Assembly (NCBI GenBank): GCA_049487715.1
Contig: CP150584.1
Location: forward strand, 124,001 to 188,000
Length of the DNA: 64,000 nt
DNA from: Pycnococcus provasolii
Lineage: Eukaryota > Chlorophyta > Pseudoscourfieldiophyceae > Pseudoscourfieldiales
Reading direction: 5' to 3'
Shown in pieces: positions 1 through 8,864 of the stretch. Numbering within the stretch: position 1 is the first letter of the stretch; each line of letters opens with the position of its first letter. The notes under the pieces are model-generated. The model saw only the letters and a list, made by a program, of their open reading frames with translations. It made no database searches and had not been told where the DNA came from. The position numbers were made by a program, and so were the translations under genes.

Positions 1-29
1 GTGGTGTCGCAGCACCGCAACTTCCAGAG

Positions 30-989
30 ATGCAGATTCATCAGCAGCGTGGATCGAAGCGCGGTGCGTCAGCCATGCAAACGTCGTCAGCCATGCAAAC
101 GTCGCCACCGCCGCCGCCAATGCACCGAGGACGTGGGGCAAACCGAGCAACTGCGACGACATCCGCTCCCATGATGTCTCATCATCAGCACCATTATCGC
201 CACCAGCGACACCAGCATCACCACCATCTCCCGCCGCCACCACCACCCCCGCAGTCGCACCAGCACCGGCACCGGCACCAGCACCAGCACCAGCAGCTCT
301 TCATGTTTCCACCGCCACCACCACCGCCGACGACGACTACGTTGCTGCCGAGGCCGACCGCATCGTCGAATAGCGGGGCTGGGCATTTTTACCGTGGGCA
401 CCATTCGCACTACACGATTACGGTGGAGTCGAATGCGACTGCGCCTCCTCCCCCTCCTCCCCCTCCTCCCCCCCCTCCTCCACCGCCGGGGCGAGGATCC
501 TCGCAGATGCGTCGACCACGTGGTGCCCCGCCGCCGCCGCCGCCGCTAGCTCGATCCACGAACCACTCAACGGCGCCCACGCCGCCGCTGTCTCCCGGGG
601 CGGCGCTCACCCAGCCAACCACACCCACTGTTCGTACGCAAGGTTACGACAATCTCGTCAGGAATGCGCTGAATGTGGCACAGGATACCCACAGTCAGTG
701 GGCGACGACGGAGGTTGGCTGCACCGATCTCACACTCTCTTCAGGATACGACTTCCTCGCCTTCGACGAGCACGCTGTGCGTGCGCATGCGATGGCCCCG
801 CCACCGCCGCTCGTTGCCGCCGCCGCACGTGACGCGAAGATGAGCGATCTGCTCGGCGGCGTTGGTGTGATGGGGTCGTCTTTGGAGCATTTTGGCGATC
901 ACTTCGTCTCGCTGGACTCACTCCACCCCATGCCATCGCTGAGCGGCGCAGGGGAGGATGGCGACGAGCGCCTAAGTGCATTTGTGTAA
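30..989 (+). CDS. Pro/His-rich low-complexity protein, 5' end uncertain
   Basis: The 319-residue reading frame ends at a clear TAA. The frame stays open from the first ATG to the left edge of the window, so the true start may lie outside and the gene may be truncated here. The N-terminal two thirds is dominated by poly-Pro and His/Gln-rich runs encoded by CCG/CCA/CAC repeats. The last ~120 residues are less biased (an acidic stretch, GYDFLAFDEH, SLDSLHPMPSLSG) and may be the only folded or docking part. I do not recognise a family. Low-complexity Pro/His/Gln tracts are common in regulatory proteins, but that is only suggestive. It is convergent with the histidine kinase gene, with ~140 nt between stops. 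Confidence 0.5.
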   Translation: MQIHQQRGSKRGASAMQTSSAMQTSPPPPPMHRGRGANRATATTSAPMMSHHQHHYRHQRHQHHHHLPPPPPPPQSHQHRHRHQHQHQQLFMFPPPPPPPTTTTLLPRPTASSNSGAGHFYRGHHSHYTITVESNATAPPPPPPPPPPPPPPPGRGSSQMRRPRGAPPPPPPLARSTNHSTAPTPPLSPGAALTQPTTPTVRTQGYDNLVRNALNVAQDTHSQWATTEVGCTDLTLSSGYDFLAFDEHAVRAHAMAPPPPLVAAAARDAKMSDLLGGVGVMGSSLEHFGDHFVSLDSLHPMPSLSGAGEDGDERLSAFV

Positions 990-1131
990 TGGCGAACATT
1001 TTTCCTTTTTCCTAACCACCACCTTGTTCGGAAAAACAAAAACAAAACTTTTTTTCTAAATTATATTACAGGGTGAAAGTATTCCAGATTTATCCTCTCC
1101 AAAAAAATAAAAGGTTGGGGTCGCATATGTT

Positions 1132-4100
1132 TCACGCCTTCCGACGACGCATTACATTCGCAAGCGTAATCATGAGTTCATCTCGCCGAACTGGCTTGAC
1201 AAGCTTGTGGGTGATTCCAAGTTGGTTCAGAATTTTGTCGGAATCTGCCGAGCAGTCTGCGGTGAACGCAATGATTGCCGGGGTTTTCTTAGAAGTGGCC
1301 GTCTTTGCATTTTCAGCCAGACTTCCATACTTTGTGATCATCTCCTCACTGTTTTCCGGGCTTGCCATATGTAAATATTTCTGCACGCCCTTCGCACCGC
1401 CCTTGATGGCAGCGGTTGCGGTGTAGCCATCCATCACAGGCATGTGAAGGTCCATAAGCACCACGTCGGGCATGGTCGCCTCCGCTTCGCTGTTGACAAG
1501 ATTCTCGAGCGCGACAACGCCCGAGTCGGCGAACGTCACATGGTCCTGGTCCATCTTCAGACCACGGAGTTGCTTTTTCATCACGAGACGGTTCGTCGCG
1601 TTGTCGTCCACGACCATCACCCGCATCGATTCGAAAATCTCGGCATCCGTTGCTTCCGATCCTATTTCCTTGACATCTAGATTAGCGACGTCGTCAGTGG
1701 TCACCGCATCGGCGTTCACCAGGAGGCTTCTGCTTGAGGAAGCTTCTGACACGGCGCTGTAGTCCTCGGGGCGGGGGCAGAACAATCCATCAGCTGTGTA
1801 CGCACGGACAACAAATTTGAACTGGGCCCCCTTGTCTTTTCCAGAGGAGGTCACCCAGATTCCACCGTGCATAAACTCTACGAGCTTGGAGCAGATGGCA
1901 AGTCCAAGGCCAGATCCGCCAAAGACGCGATTCACATTGTCATCCGCCTGCGTGAACACCTTGAAGATGTCCTGGCGCTTCTCCCTCTCCACGCCAATGC
2001 CAGAGTCCGACACGGTGAACATCAGCTCAAGAGGCTGAACGTTCGTGTATTGCTTTATCAACCTAATCTCCTCCATGGACATCCCGTGAGTCACCGGCGG
2101 CGGCTGTCCCTCCACTTGCATAATCTCGCGCCAGCTGGGGGGGGCAATGTTGACTGAAAGTCTCACGTTGCCGCCGTTCGGCGTGAATTTCACCGCATTC
2201 GCGCAGAGGTTCGTGAGAACCTGCCTGATTATGTGCCCATCAAGGAGCACGCATGCCGGAACGTCCTCAGACATGTGGAACTCGGTGTTGAAGTCGTGTC
2301 GGCCAATGGCTGCCATTTCTGCAATTTTCACAGCCTGCTGGGCTGCATCACGCACGTTCATCGGGGATGGCTCAATGGTGGTGGATTTCTCATTGAACTT
2401 TGAGAAATCTAGAACGTTGTTGATGAGGTCAATCATCTGCATGGATGCTGTCTGAAGAACGGCGTGCAGCTCCTCCTCCTCGCACTTATCGTCCTGCGTC
2501 TCTGCTGCGTCATCCTCGTCGTTGCCTTCCGATGACGACGGTGCTTTGCGCCGCTTGAGGAGACGCCGAGAAGATTCCCCGCTCTTGGTGCGACTGTGCA
2601 TGTGCTGCTGCAACAGCTCAGATGCGTTCACAACGGCGTTGAGAGGCGTGCGCAGCTCGTGACTCATCGTCGCGACGAATCGCTCCTTTGCCTTCGAGCC
2701 ATCCTGTGCCCTTTCTAGCGCGTTCTCAAGTTCCTTTCGCAATTTCCTGTCGCGCACGCACGAACCCACCTCCTCGGCGACCATCTCGGCGATGATCTCA
2801 AGCACGCGCCTGTGCTCATCGGATATATTCCTAGGCGTGCGATCAATGATACACAGAGTGCCAATGCGAAACGAGCCTGTCATTCCTGGCACTCCCGTAG
2901 AGTCGATGACAATCGGCGTTCCACAGTAGGATCGTATGTGAGGCGAGTCCGTTACGAGCGGGTTATTCTTGAAGCGAGGGTCTTTGGTGGCGTCGCGCAC
3001 GACGAGCGTGGTGGGTTCCCTCGAAAGCAGTGTCCAGCCGCAGAACGAGATGTTGCGCGCCGTTTCATCCACACCGGGCAAACCTTGGTTGGAGAGAAAC
3101 CACTGCCTGTTCTCGTCGACAAGACTGATGAAGCACATGTCTGTGTTGAAGATTCGTTGCGCCAGGGAGGTGTACGCGTTGAAGCGCGCCTCGCGGTTGT
3201 TTTGGTCAAGCAGGTTAAGCGAGCGAAGTACGTCGAGGCGCGCAGGGTCATCACTTGGCTTTTCGCGGAGACCGGTATATTCACCAGTACTTTCGTCGTG
3301 CGCGGAATTTGTGAAACCGTTCTGCGTGACGTGTTTATCCGTCATTTCTTCGTATCTCGGTTTGAGCTGTTTCTCTTTCATGGAGAGCGACAGCGTGCTC
3401 ACAACCCTTTCGTCCTGCTCGACTGTCCCGACGTCGTCTCCCTGTTCACCCGTCCTTGCGGCTGAGCTGCACCGCAGTGCTCCATCGAACATGCCGTTGT
3501 TGGCGTCGTTCGGCCTGACGACGTTTCGCGTGCACATGTCCATGACTTTCGTGAGGTTCGCCTCGTCTAGCGAAGACTTGCCTTCGCTAGTCTTCGACGA
3601 CGTGTTGTCGTTGTCGCTGTTGTGTAGGCTACTTCGGCTTTGGTTCCTCGAGTTTTTCTCGCTTTCTTTCAGCCAGTCTTCGATGTCCTCTCGCTTGAGT
3701 TGGCGAAGATCTGGTTCACGCTGAGCAACCTCCTGAACTTCGCGGTGAAGACCGTCCGAAGACCAAGACATGCCTGCATCTGCCTTGTTGTTTGTTTTGC
3801 TTTCAGCAGGAGGAGAGTGAGGAGGAGAGCGGGACGTGGATACGGATGTCGACTCGAATGCCGAGCTTCGTCTTCGAGCTGCGACTTCCCCACCACCACC
3901 ACCACCACCACCACCACCACCAGTTACGTGGTTATGAGCGCGCGACTTTGCCGCTGCTGCTGCGTCATTGTTGTGGTCACGATCACCACCGTGAGAATCA
4001 CCATCACGTGCGCTGGACACGCCACACAAGCAAAAGTGTCTTAAAAAAGAACCACCACCACCACCACCACCACCAGAACGAGAAGCACCAGCACCTTTCT

Positions 4101-4176
4101 TCTCTTGGGTGGAAGCCCTGGAGGGTGGCACTGGTGCCACCGAAGATGAAGAGGAAGAGGACACATGTGGCGCCAT
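1132..4176 (-). CDS. Soluble GAF-domain hybrid histidine kinase with receiver domain
   Basis: This 1014-residue protein carries out signal transduction by His-to-Asp phosphorelay. Residues 1-320 are low complexity (Ser, two poly-Gly runs, His/Asp). A GAF-type sensor domain lies at about 325-465 (RIFNTDMCFISLVDENRQW, SYCGTPIV, GTLCIIDR). The dimerisation/phosphoacceptor helix has H506 in MSHELRTPLN. The ATPase domain has an N-box near 660 (LCANAVKF) and glycine boxes SDSGIG and GSGLGLAIC near 735-765. A C-terminal receiver (about 850-1010) has the VVDDN acidic pair, phosphoacceptor D909 in MDLHMPVMDG, and a KPV lysine near the end. No transmembrane segment is visible, so it is probably cytosolic. 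The ATG at 4176 is the first in frame. All catalytic residues appear intact; the ligand of the GAF domain is unknown. Confidence 0.92.
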   Translation of the reverse strand: MAPHVSSSSSSSVAPVPPSRASTQEKKGAGASRSGGGGGGGGSFLRHFCLCGVSSARDGDSHGGDRDHNNDAAAAAKSRAHNHVTGGGGGGGGGGGEVAARRRSSAFESTSVSTSRSPPHSPPAESKTNNKADAGMSWSSDGLHREVQEVAQREPDLRQLKREDIEDWLKESEKNSRNQSRSSLHNSDNDNTSSKTSEGKSSLDEANLTKVMDMCTRNVVRPNDANNGMFDGALRCSSAARTGEQGDDVGTVEQDERVVSTLSLSMKEKQLKPRYEEMTDKHVTQNGFTNSAHDESTGEYTGLREKPSDDPARLDVLRSLNLLDQNNREARFNAYTSLAQRIFNTDMCFISLVDENRQWFLSNQGLPGVDETARNISFCGWTLLSREPTTLVVRDATKDPRFKNNPLVTDSPHIRSYCGTPIVIDSTGVPGMTGSFRIGTLCIIDRTPRNISDEHRRVLEIIAEMVAEEVGSCVRDRKLRKELENALERAQDGSKAKERFVATMSHELRTPLNAVVNASELLQQHMHSRTKSGESSRRLLKRRKAPSSSEGNDEDDAAETQDDKCEEEELHAVLQTASMQMIDLINNVLDFSKFNEKSTTIEPSPMNVRDAAQQAVKIAEMAAIGRHDFNTEFHMSEDVPACVLLDGHIIRQVLTNLCANAVKFTPNGGNVRLSVNIAPPSWREIMQVEGQPPPVTHGMSMEEIRLIKQYTNVQPLELMFTVSDSGIGVEREKRQDIFKVFTQADDNVNRVFGGSGLGLAICSKLVEFMHGGIWVTSSGKDKGAQFKFVVRAYTADGLFCPRPEDYSAVSEASSSRSLLVNADAVTTDDVANLDVKEIGSEATDAEIFESMRVMVVDDNATNRLVMKKQLRGLKMDQDHVTFADSGVVALENLVNSEAEATMPDVVLMDLHMPVMDGYTATAAIKGGAKGVQKYLHMASPENSEEMITKYGSLAENAKTATSKKTPAIIAFTADCSADSDKILNQLGITHKLVKPVRRDELMITLANVMRRRKA

Positions 4177-5444
4177 CTATACCGGCACAAGAGCAGGAGC
4201 GACACCTGAGCACAGGAGCAAGGATATCTGTGATATGCGTGCGTGGCTGTGAGATATCCACGAGATGCCAGAAGTTCACGAGATAACCTACCCGAGTAAC
4301 CAATCCACGACTAATGAAAAAAAGCCAGGGCAGCGAAGTGAAGTGAAGTCAAGTCAAGTCAACGAGAGGACACAAACAAACTAACAAGCACGAAGCAGGC
4401 CACGTGAATGATACGATGCGATGCGCCACGGAGAATGAAGAAGGAGATAGGACAGAAATGGCGAACCGAAACCACCCGGGATATCCCGAACCGGAAATCC
4501 GTATCTATCCCCACTTGATCTACAGGCTTTTTTAATTTCGGGGTTTGGATGTTTGGTCGATCGATTTGGTCGGCAATTGTTTTATTAAGCCTTACGATAG
4601 TTTCACAGTTGGTTTTGGGGGTTTATGACGTGGGTGCAGCTTTGGGTTGACACTTGCAACTTGCCACTTGCAAAGCGTAATAATTAAGCCACATCATTTG
4701 TCGGCAAGTTCATGTGACGTGTGTGGGTCCCACCTGCCACCTGCCACCTACTCATACTGTCATAGGTGGTGGGACGAGCATGAATCCTTGACCAGCCCTA
4801 GGGTAGGTGGCCAGCCAACCTCACGTGAGCGGTGAGGCTCGGGAACGCTCTCACTCAAGGCTCACAGACTTTTCTTTTTTGCAGATCTTCTACCCGGTAC
4901 CAAGATCCACCATGCGTGGGGGGACGATCGGATCCGACGAGATCGGCGTGCGTATCCCTAAAACCTTTATGGTAGGACATGGGTGGGCACTGGGCACTGG
5001 TCAGGGGAAACGAGTCCTGAGGATACGGAGGACTAACTATCCTCTTAGGGTTAGGAACTAGGGTTACGATAGGGCAGTTGTTAGGGTACTGTAGGGGTTA
5101 GTTGCCTTGACAGGTAACGTTCTGTACCCTTATAAGGACGCGCGCAAACTCCTTAATTGACTTGGCGCACGCGCGTATATGCGTGTACGCGTGTGACTGT
5201 GTGTGACACTCGGGCAGTACACACTTTTATGTAAATTTGTTATCCATAAATATTATGGCGACAGGACTTAGGGAGTTTCGCAAAGGACCGTCCGAGTTTG
5301 GAATTTTGAATAAGGGACGTTTCGTCGGGCTCGTTCACGCACGCACAGTTCACAAAGCGTACAAAAAAAAATCGCCAAGATATTCGTTATTACAAAGTAT
5401 TCGTGTAAGCAGAGGGTACGATAAATTCAATGAATAGTATGCGG
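4177..5444. other. Intergenic region upstream of histidine kinase gene
   Basis: About 1.27 kb without a convincing gene. It holds pentamer repeats (GAAGT/CAAGT units, 4333-4362), heptamer-like CCACCTG units (4729-4750), CTTGC-rich short repeats (4650-4677), two TACGATAG motifs (4593-4600 and 5065-5072) and degenerate TTAGGG-like sequence (5040-5100). Short open frames here do not share the codon bias of neighbouring genes. Confidence 0.6.
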
Positions 5445-6175
5445 TCAGAAAGGCGGCGGCAAACCCGCACCTTGAGCAGCCGCGAGCGCTAGCAGCTTCT
5501 CCTTCCGCCTTCGCTTCTTCAAACGCTGACGTTCGCGCTCGCGCTCGCGGCGCGCCTCCAAGCGCAACATCTGCTCGGGTGTCAGCTTGCTCTCGTCGAC
5601 GCGAACCCACGGCTTTTTCCCAGTTGCACTTGCTTCGGCCTTGCTCACGCGGCCGCGCTTCACGGGAGGAGGTGGAGGCGGCGCACCCGCCCGGCCTTTT
5701 CCAACGGGTGCGGGAGGAGGAGGTGGGTGCAGCTTCGACTTCTTCTCCACTCCCTTCCACAGCATGGTGGTGGATGTGCCGGCTGCGCTCGCCGGCGCCG
5801 GTGCCGCGGCGGCCGCTTTCGTCTTCGGCACAGCCAACTTCGGCGGGAACGGCACCATACCCTCCTGTCCGTTTCCCAGCAGCGGCGCAAGCTCCAGCGG
5901 GGACCTCCTATTCCCGTGAAGGGTGATTGGCATGAAGTTGTGTGAATTGTATTAAAAGGAAAACGGGATGCGTGGGTGGAGTGAGTACATGGAAATCACA
6001 ACGAGCAAGCTTGCAAGGAACGAAACTTGCTAAAAACCGAACACCCACACCCACACCCAACCAAACCAAATTAAACCAAAAAACAAGAAACGTACGGGAG
6101 ACGAAGGCAAGGTCCGAACTTCGTTGACGGAGCTGTGGCGGCCGCCGCAGCCGCACTAAAGTCCGCAAACTCCAT
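5445..6175 (-). CDS. Small Ala/Pro-rich basic protein, two exons
   Basis: Proposed join of exon 1 (6175-6096, 26 codons plus 2 nt) and exon 2 (5907-5445), giving 180 residues. The intron (6095-5908, 188 nt) starts GTACGT and ends AATAG; the join is in frame and makes a Pro codon. Exon 1 encodes MEFADFSAAAAAATAPS and exon 2 continues RSPLELAPLLGNG. The protein has an Ala/Pro-rich middle, poly-Pro blocks, the moderately conserved-looking stretch KKPWVRVDESKLTPEQML and a strongly basic Arg/Lys helix near the C-terminus. That helix could bind nucleic acid or act as a nuclear localisation signal. No family recognised. A single-exon start at 5933 is the alternative, but it lacks a matching upstream context. 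Confidence 0.55.
6096..6175 (-). other. Exon 1 of the small Pro-rich gene
   Basis: An 80-nt first exon too short for standard ORF listing. It starts ATGGAGTTTGCG and ends immediately before the strong 5' splice donor GTACGT. Its phase (2) matches an acceptor at 5908 in the downstream frame. Confidence 0.55.
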
Positions 6176-6298
6176 GGTTGGCTCTGGCAGGCTATTGCGC
6201 GCAGAGCAGAGCAGAGCGCAGGCGCACAGTGAGCACAGGCGCGACAAAAGAGGGGGAAGATTGAGAATACTTACCGGGTATGTACTGGTCAAGGGGGG

Positions 6299-6332
6299 GG
6301 CGTAACCCTAACCCTAACCCTAACCCTGGCCC
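6299..6332. repeat. Interstitial telomere-like CCCTAA array
   Basis: Four consecutive CCCTAA-type units follow a G run, between the promoter of the small Pro-rich gene and the 3' side of the PLGG1-like gene. This is the cleanest hexamer array in the window, together with 34681-34700. Confidence 0.8.
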
Positions 6333-6654
6333 TTGCTTGCCCTAACCTTTCGCCCTCCCTCCCTCCCTAGCAAGTGGCAGCCCTGTTGTCACACTTGCTT
6401 GGCCACTTGGACCGTGTCACGCCATATATGTGCGTGCATAGTCTAGACAGTGTCGTCACGCCGTGCAAGGCGTGCATAATAATATAGGTACATACACATA
6501 TAGCACCTGGTGAGCCAGGGCGACCTAGGTATTATGAGTCCATGACTACTAAGTACTACTACATATTTAAATCACCACTTTATCATTATGGGAAGCTTCC
6601 AAGGACAAAAAAAGTAAAGTTACGTTCAATTACTGAATGAGCGAGCAATCTTAG

Positions 6655-8484
6655 TTAGCGGCTTGTTGTTGTTGCAGGCGCTTCTTTACCTGCTAACATC
6701 TGGAGCGCAGCCTGCACCTGCGGAACGGCCGCCCAGCACGATGCGGCAACGCCAATCAAGCCGTAAGCAAGCGCACAGAAAGGAAGCGCGTTAGGCTCCT
6801 TCGCCGCCAATGCCGCGGTGCCAAGACCGTGGCAGCTGCCCGCCGTCGACAGGCCGCGCGTCACGGGATCCACGATGCGACCCAAATCGAGCAAACGTTG
6901 CACACTTGCAGCACCGAGCAAGCCTGTGAGAACAACGGCGGTGGCGCACACGGGAATCAGGTCCACGGGAGCGCCAATCTGCTCGGCGATGGGCATCGCT
7001 AACGCGACAGTCACCGCGCGTGGTGCGATGGCCAGAGATACGTCGGGCGGCAGTCCAACGGCACGTCCTGCGGCGCATGTCGCAAGTAGGCTGATGAGCG
7101 CTGATCCTGCGGCGCATCCAAGAACCTCAGCCGCGTGGCGGAAGAGAAGTGCACGCTGGCCATAAATGTGAAAACCGAAGGACAGAACGACGCATCCCAG
7201 AAAGCCCATGAGAACGTCGCCTGGACCAAGAGGCGCGCCATCCTTGCCCTTAGTGAGGTAGCTTGAAAGTGTCGGCCAGTACCCATCACCAGTCATGGCA
7301 CCGAGAAATGCACAGCCAGCATTCGCCGCGAGCGCCGTGACCAAAACAGGATGCGGAAGTATCCGCCTCAGCGCTGACGGGCACACGCCGCTTCCCACGA
7401 GCAGGCCACCGACGGTTGTTCCAAGAAGAAAAAGCGACTTCCCGATGTGGCGCACGCTGTCCGGTGTCGCACTGATGCCGAGCATGCCAAGAGAAGAACG
7501 TAGGGAATCAGCCACATTGGATAGCTGCGCGTCATTCGCCATGGCGCATGCGAGTCCCGCGAGTGTAAAACCAAGTGTGACGGCGCCGTGCATCGCCGTG
7601 AAGGGAGGGAGTGGAGGGACGGCAGGCACGGGCAGTACGGATACATTTGTCACCGCGCGTATTCCTGCGACGAGGCCTGCGGTGACGTAGAGCGAGAACG
7701 GCATTCCGACGAGAACGATTCCCGCAACCTTTGCGAGGTCCTCCGGCGCAATAGCCTGCGCGGCGATGGGAAGTACGACGAGCGCTGGTACGAAGAACAG
7801 TGGCAGGTATCTCTGTATCCAGCTCAGTGCTGGTTTGCACGCGGCGACAATCGCGGCGCTGGCTGGTTCGGCGCCGACGGCGGACAGCGTGGCGAGTCCC
7901 GTGAAGATTCCGAACATGCCAACGAGTGGGCTTGGGAATGTGACTTCAAAGTGTTTGCACGCGGCTTTAAGAGACGAGTCTGCCGCAAGGAACGCCGCGA
8001 CGCCTAGTGAGAGTTGGATGCCGTTTGTGATGTGGTTGGTTGGCGGTGTCGCATTACCCCCGGAGTGCTGTTGCGTCGTCGGCTTACTGGAATGTGCAGA
8101 CGACGCGAACGACCTACCACTGCTACTGCCTGCGCGTTGGTTCCCTTTCGTGAACAACGCGACGAATCGTTCACGACCCGTATTCCCATCACGACAAGGC
8201 ATCGCTCCTCCAATACGCTTGACGACCGATGCCGATGCCGATGCCGATGCTGATGCCGATGCTGACGCCGACTGCCGCCGAAAAGCCGGTGAGACCCAAC
8301 GACACCCAACCGATTCAACCACAGGTTTCCAACACGAAGGAGGACCAACACGAACACCAGAGACGCCTCCAGAGAGAGCAGCAGAGACCAGAGAGGACGA
8401 CAATCTATGAGACAGACAAGACGACCAGACCAGTTTGGTTGCAACCAGACGACCAGGCAGAGCACGTGTCACAGCCAACACCAT
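6655..8484 (-). CDS. PLGG1: Plastidial glycolate/glycerate translocator (LrgA-LrgB family)
   Basis: This 609-residue protein is predicted to be a carrier of the plastid inner envelope. In plants the family exports photorespiratory glycolate and imports glycerate. Residues 1-140 look like a transit peptide (Arg/Ser/Ala-rich, no acidic residues at first), with a Ser-Ala dipeptide repeat encoded by a GATGCC hexamer repeat near 8229-8270. An LrgA-like half (about 150-330) has several hydrophobic helices. The LrgB-like half (about 380-600) carries the family signature around STAGSCHGLGTAALAAKEP, followed by the final helix. About 12 membrane segments are evident. Length is close to the Arabidopsis protein plus an extended leader. 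The start at 8484 is the first ATG in frame and gives a complete transit peptide. Confidence 0.9.
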   Translation of the reverse strand: MVLAVTRALPGRLVATKLVWSSCLSHRLSSSLVSAALSGGVSGVRVGPPSCWKPVVESVGCRWVSPAFRRQSASASASASASASASVVKRIGGAMPCRDGNTGRERFVALFTKGNQRAGSSSGRSFASSAHSSKPTTQQHSGGNATPPTNHITNGIQLSLGVAAFLAADSSLKAACKHFEVTFPSPLVGMFGIFTGLATLSAVGAEPASAAIVAACKPALSWIQRYLPLFFVPALVVLPIAAQAIAPEDLAKVAGIVLVGMPFSLYVTAGLVAGIRAVTNVSVLPVPAVPPLPPFTAMHGAVTLGFTLAGLACAMANDAQLSNVADSLRSSLGMLGISATPDSVRHIGKSLFLLGTTVGGLLVGSGVCPSALRRILPHPVLVTALAANAGCAFLGAMTGDGYWPTLSSYLTKGKDGAPLGPGDVLMGFLGCVVLSFGFHIYGQRALLFRHAAEVLGCAAGSALISLLATCAAGRAVGLPPDVSLAIAPRAVTVALAMPIAEQIGAPVDLIPVCATAVVLTGLLGAASVQRLLDLGRIVDPVTRGLSTAGSCHGLGTAALAAKEPNALPFCALAYGLIGVAASCWAAVPQVQAALQMLAGKEAPATTTSR

Positions 8485-8864
8485 GCCGAGCTACGAAGAG
8501 ACGGTGCACAACGCACGGCCAAGACACCGAAAGCACACACCGAGCACAGCACAGAGCACACAATGCACGCACGCACAGCAGCTCAAGGAGGCTTTTCACT
8601 CACTTGTGAATGAAAAGGGAAAAAAAGATGATAAACTGATAACTGATAAGATACGCTGAGCTGGAAAAAAGACCAACCCCGAAGAAATAAATCATTCACT
8701 CCCCCGGGCCCCGACTCTCAAACAAATGGGTTCAAACCCCAACTGCCAACTCACCGCAAAATATCTACATTATTACATTGAGATAAGTCACATACATGCA
8801 TGCTTCAAGCCTTTATGTTACTGTACAACTATAACTATCGTAGTACTAGTTAGGTACCTCTATC

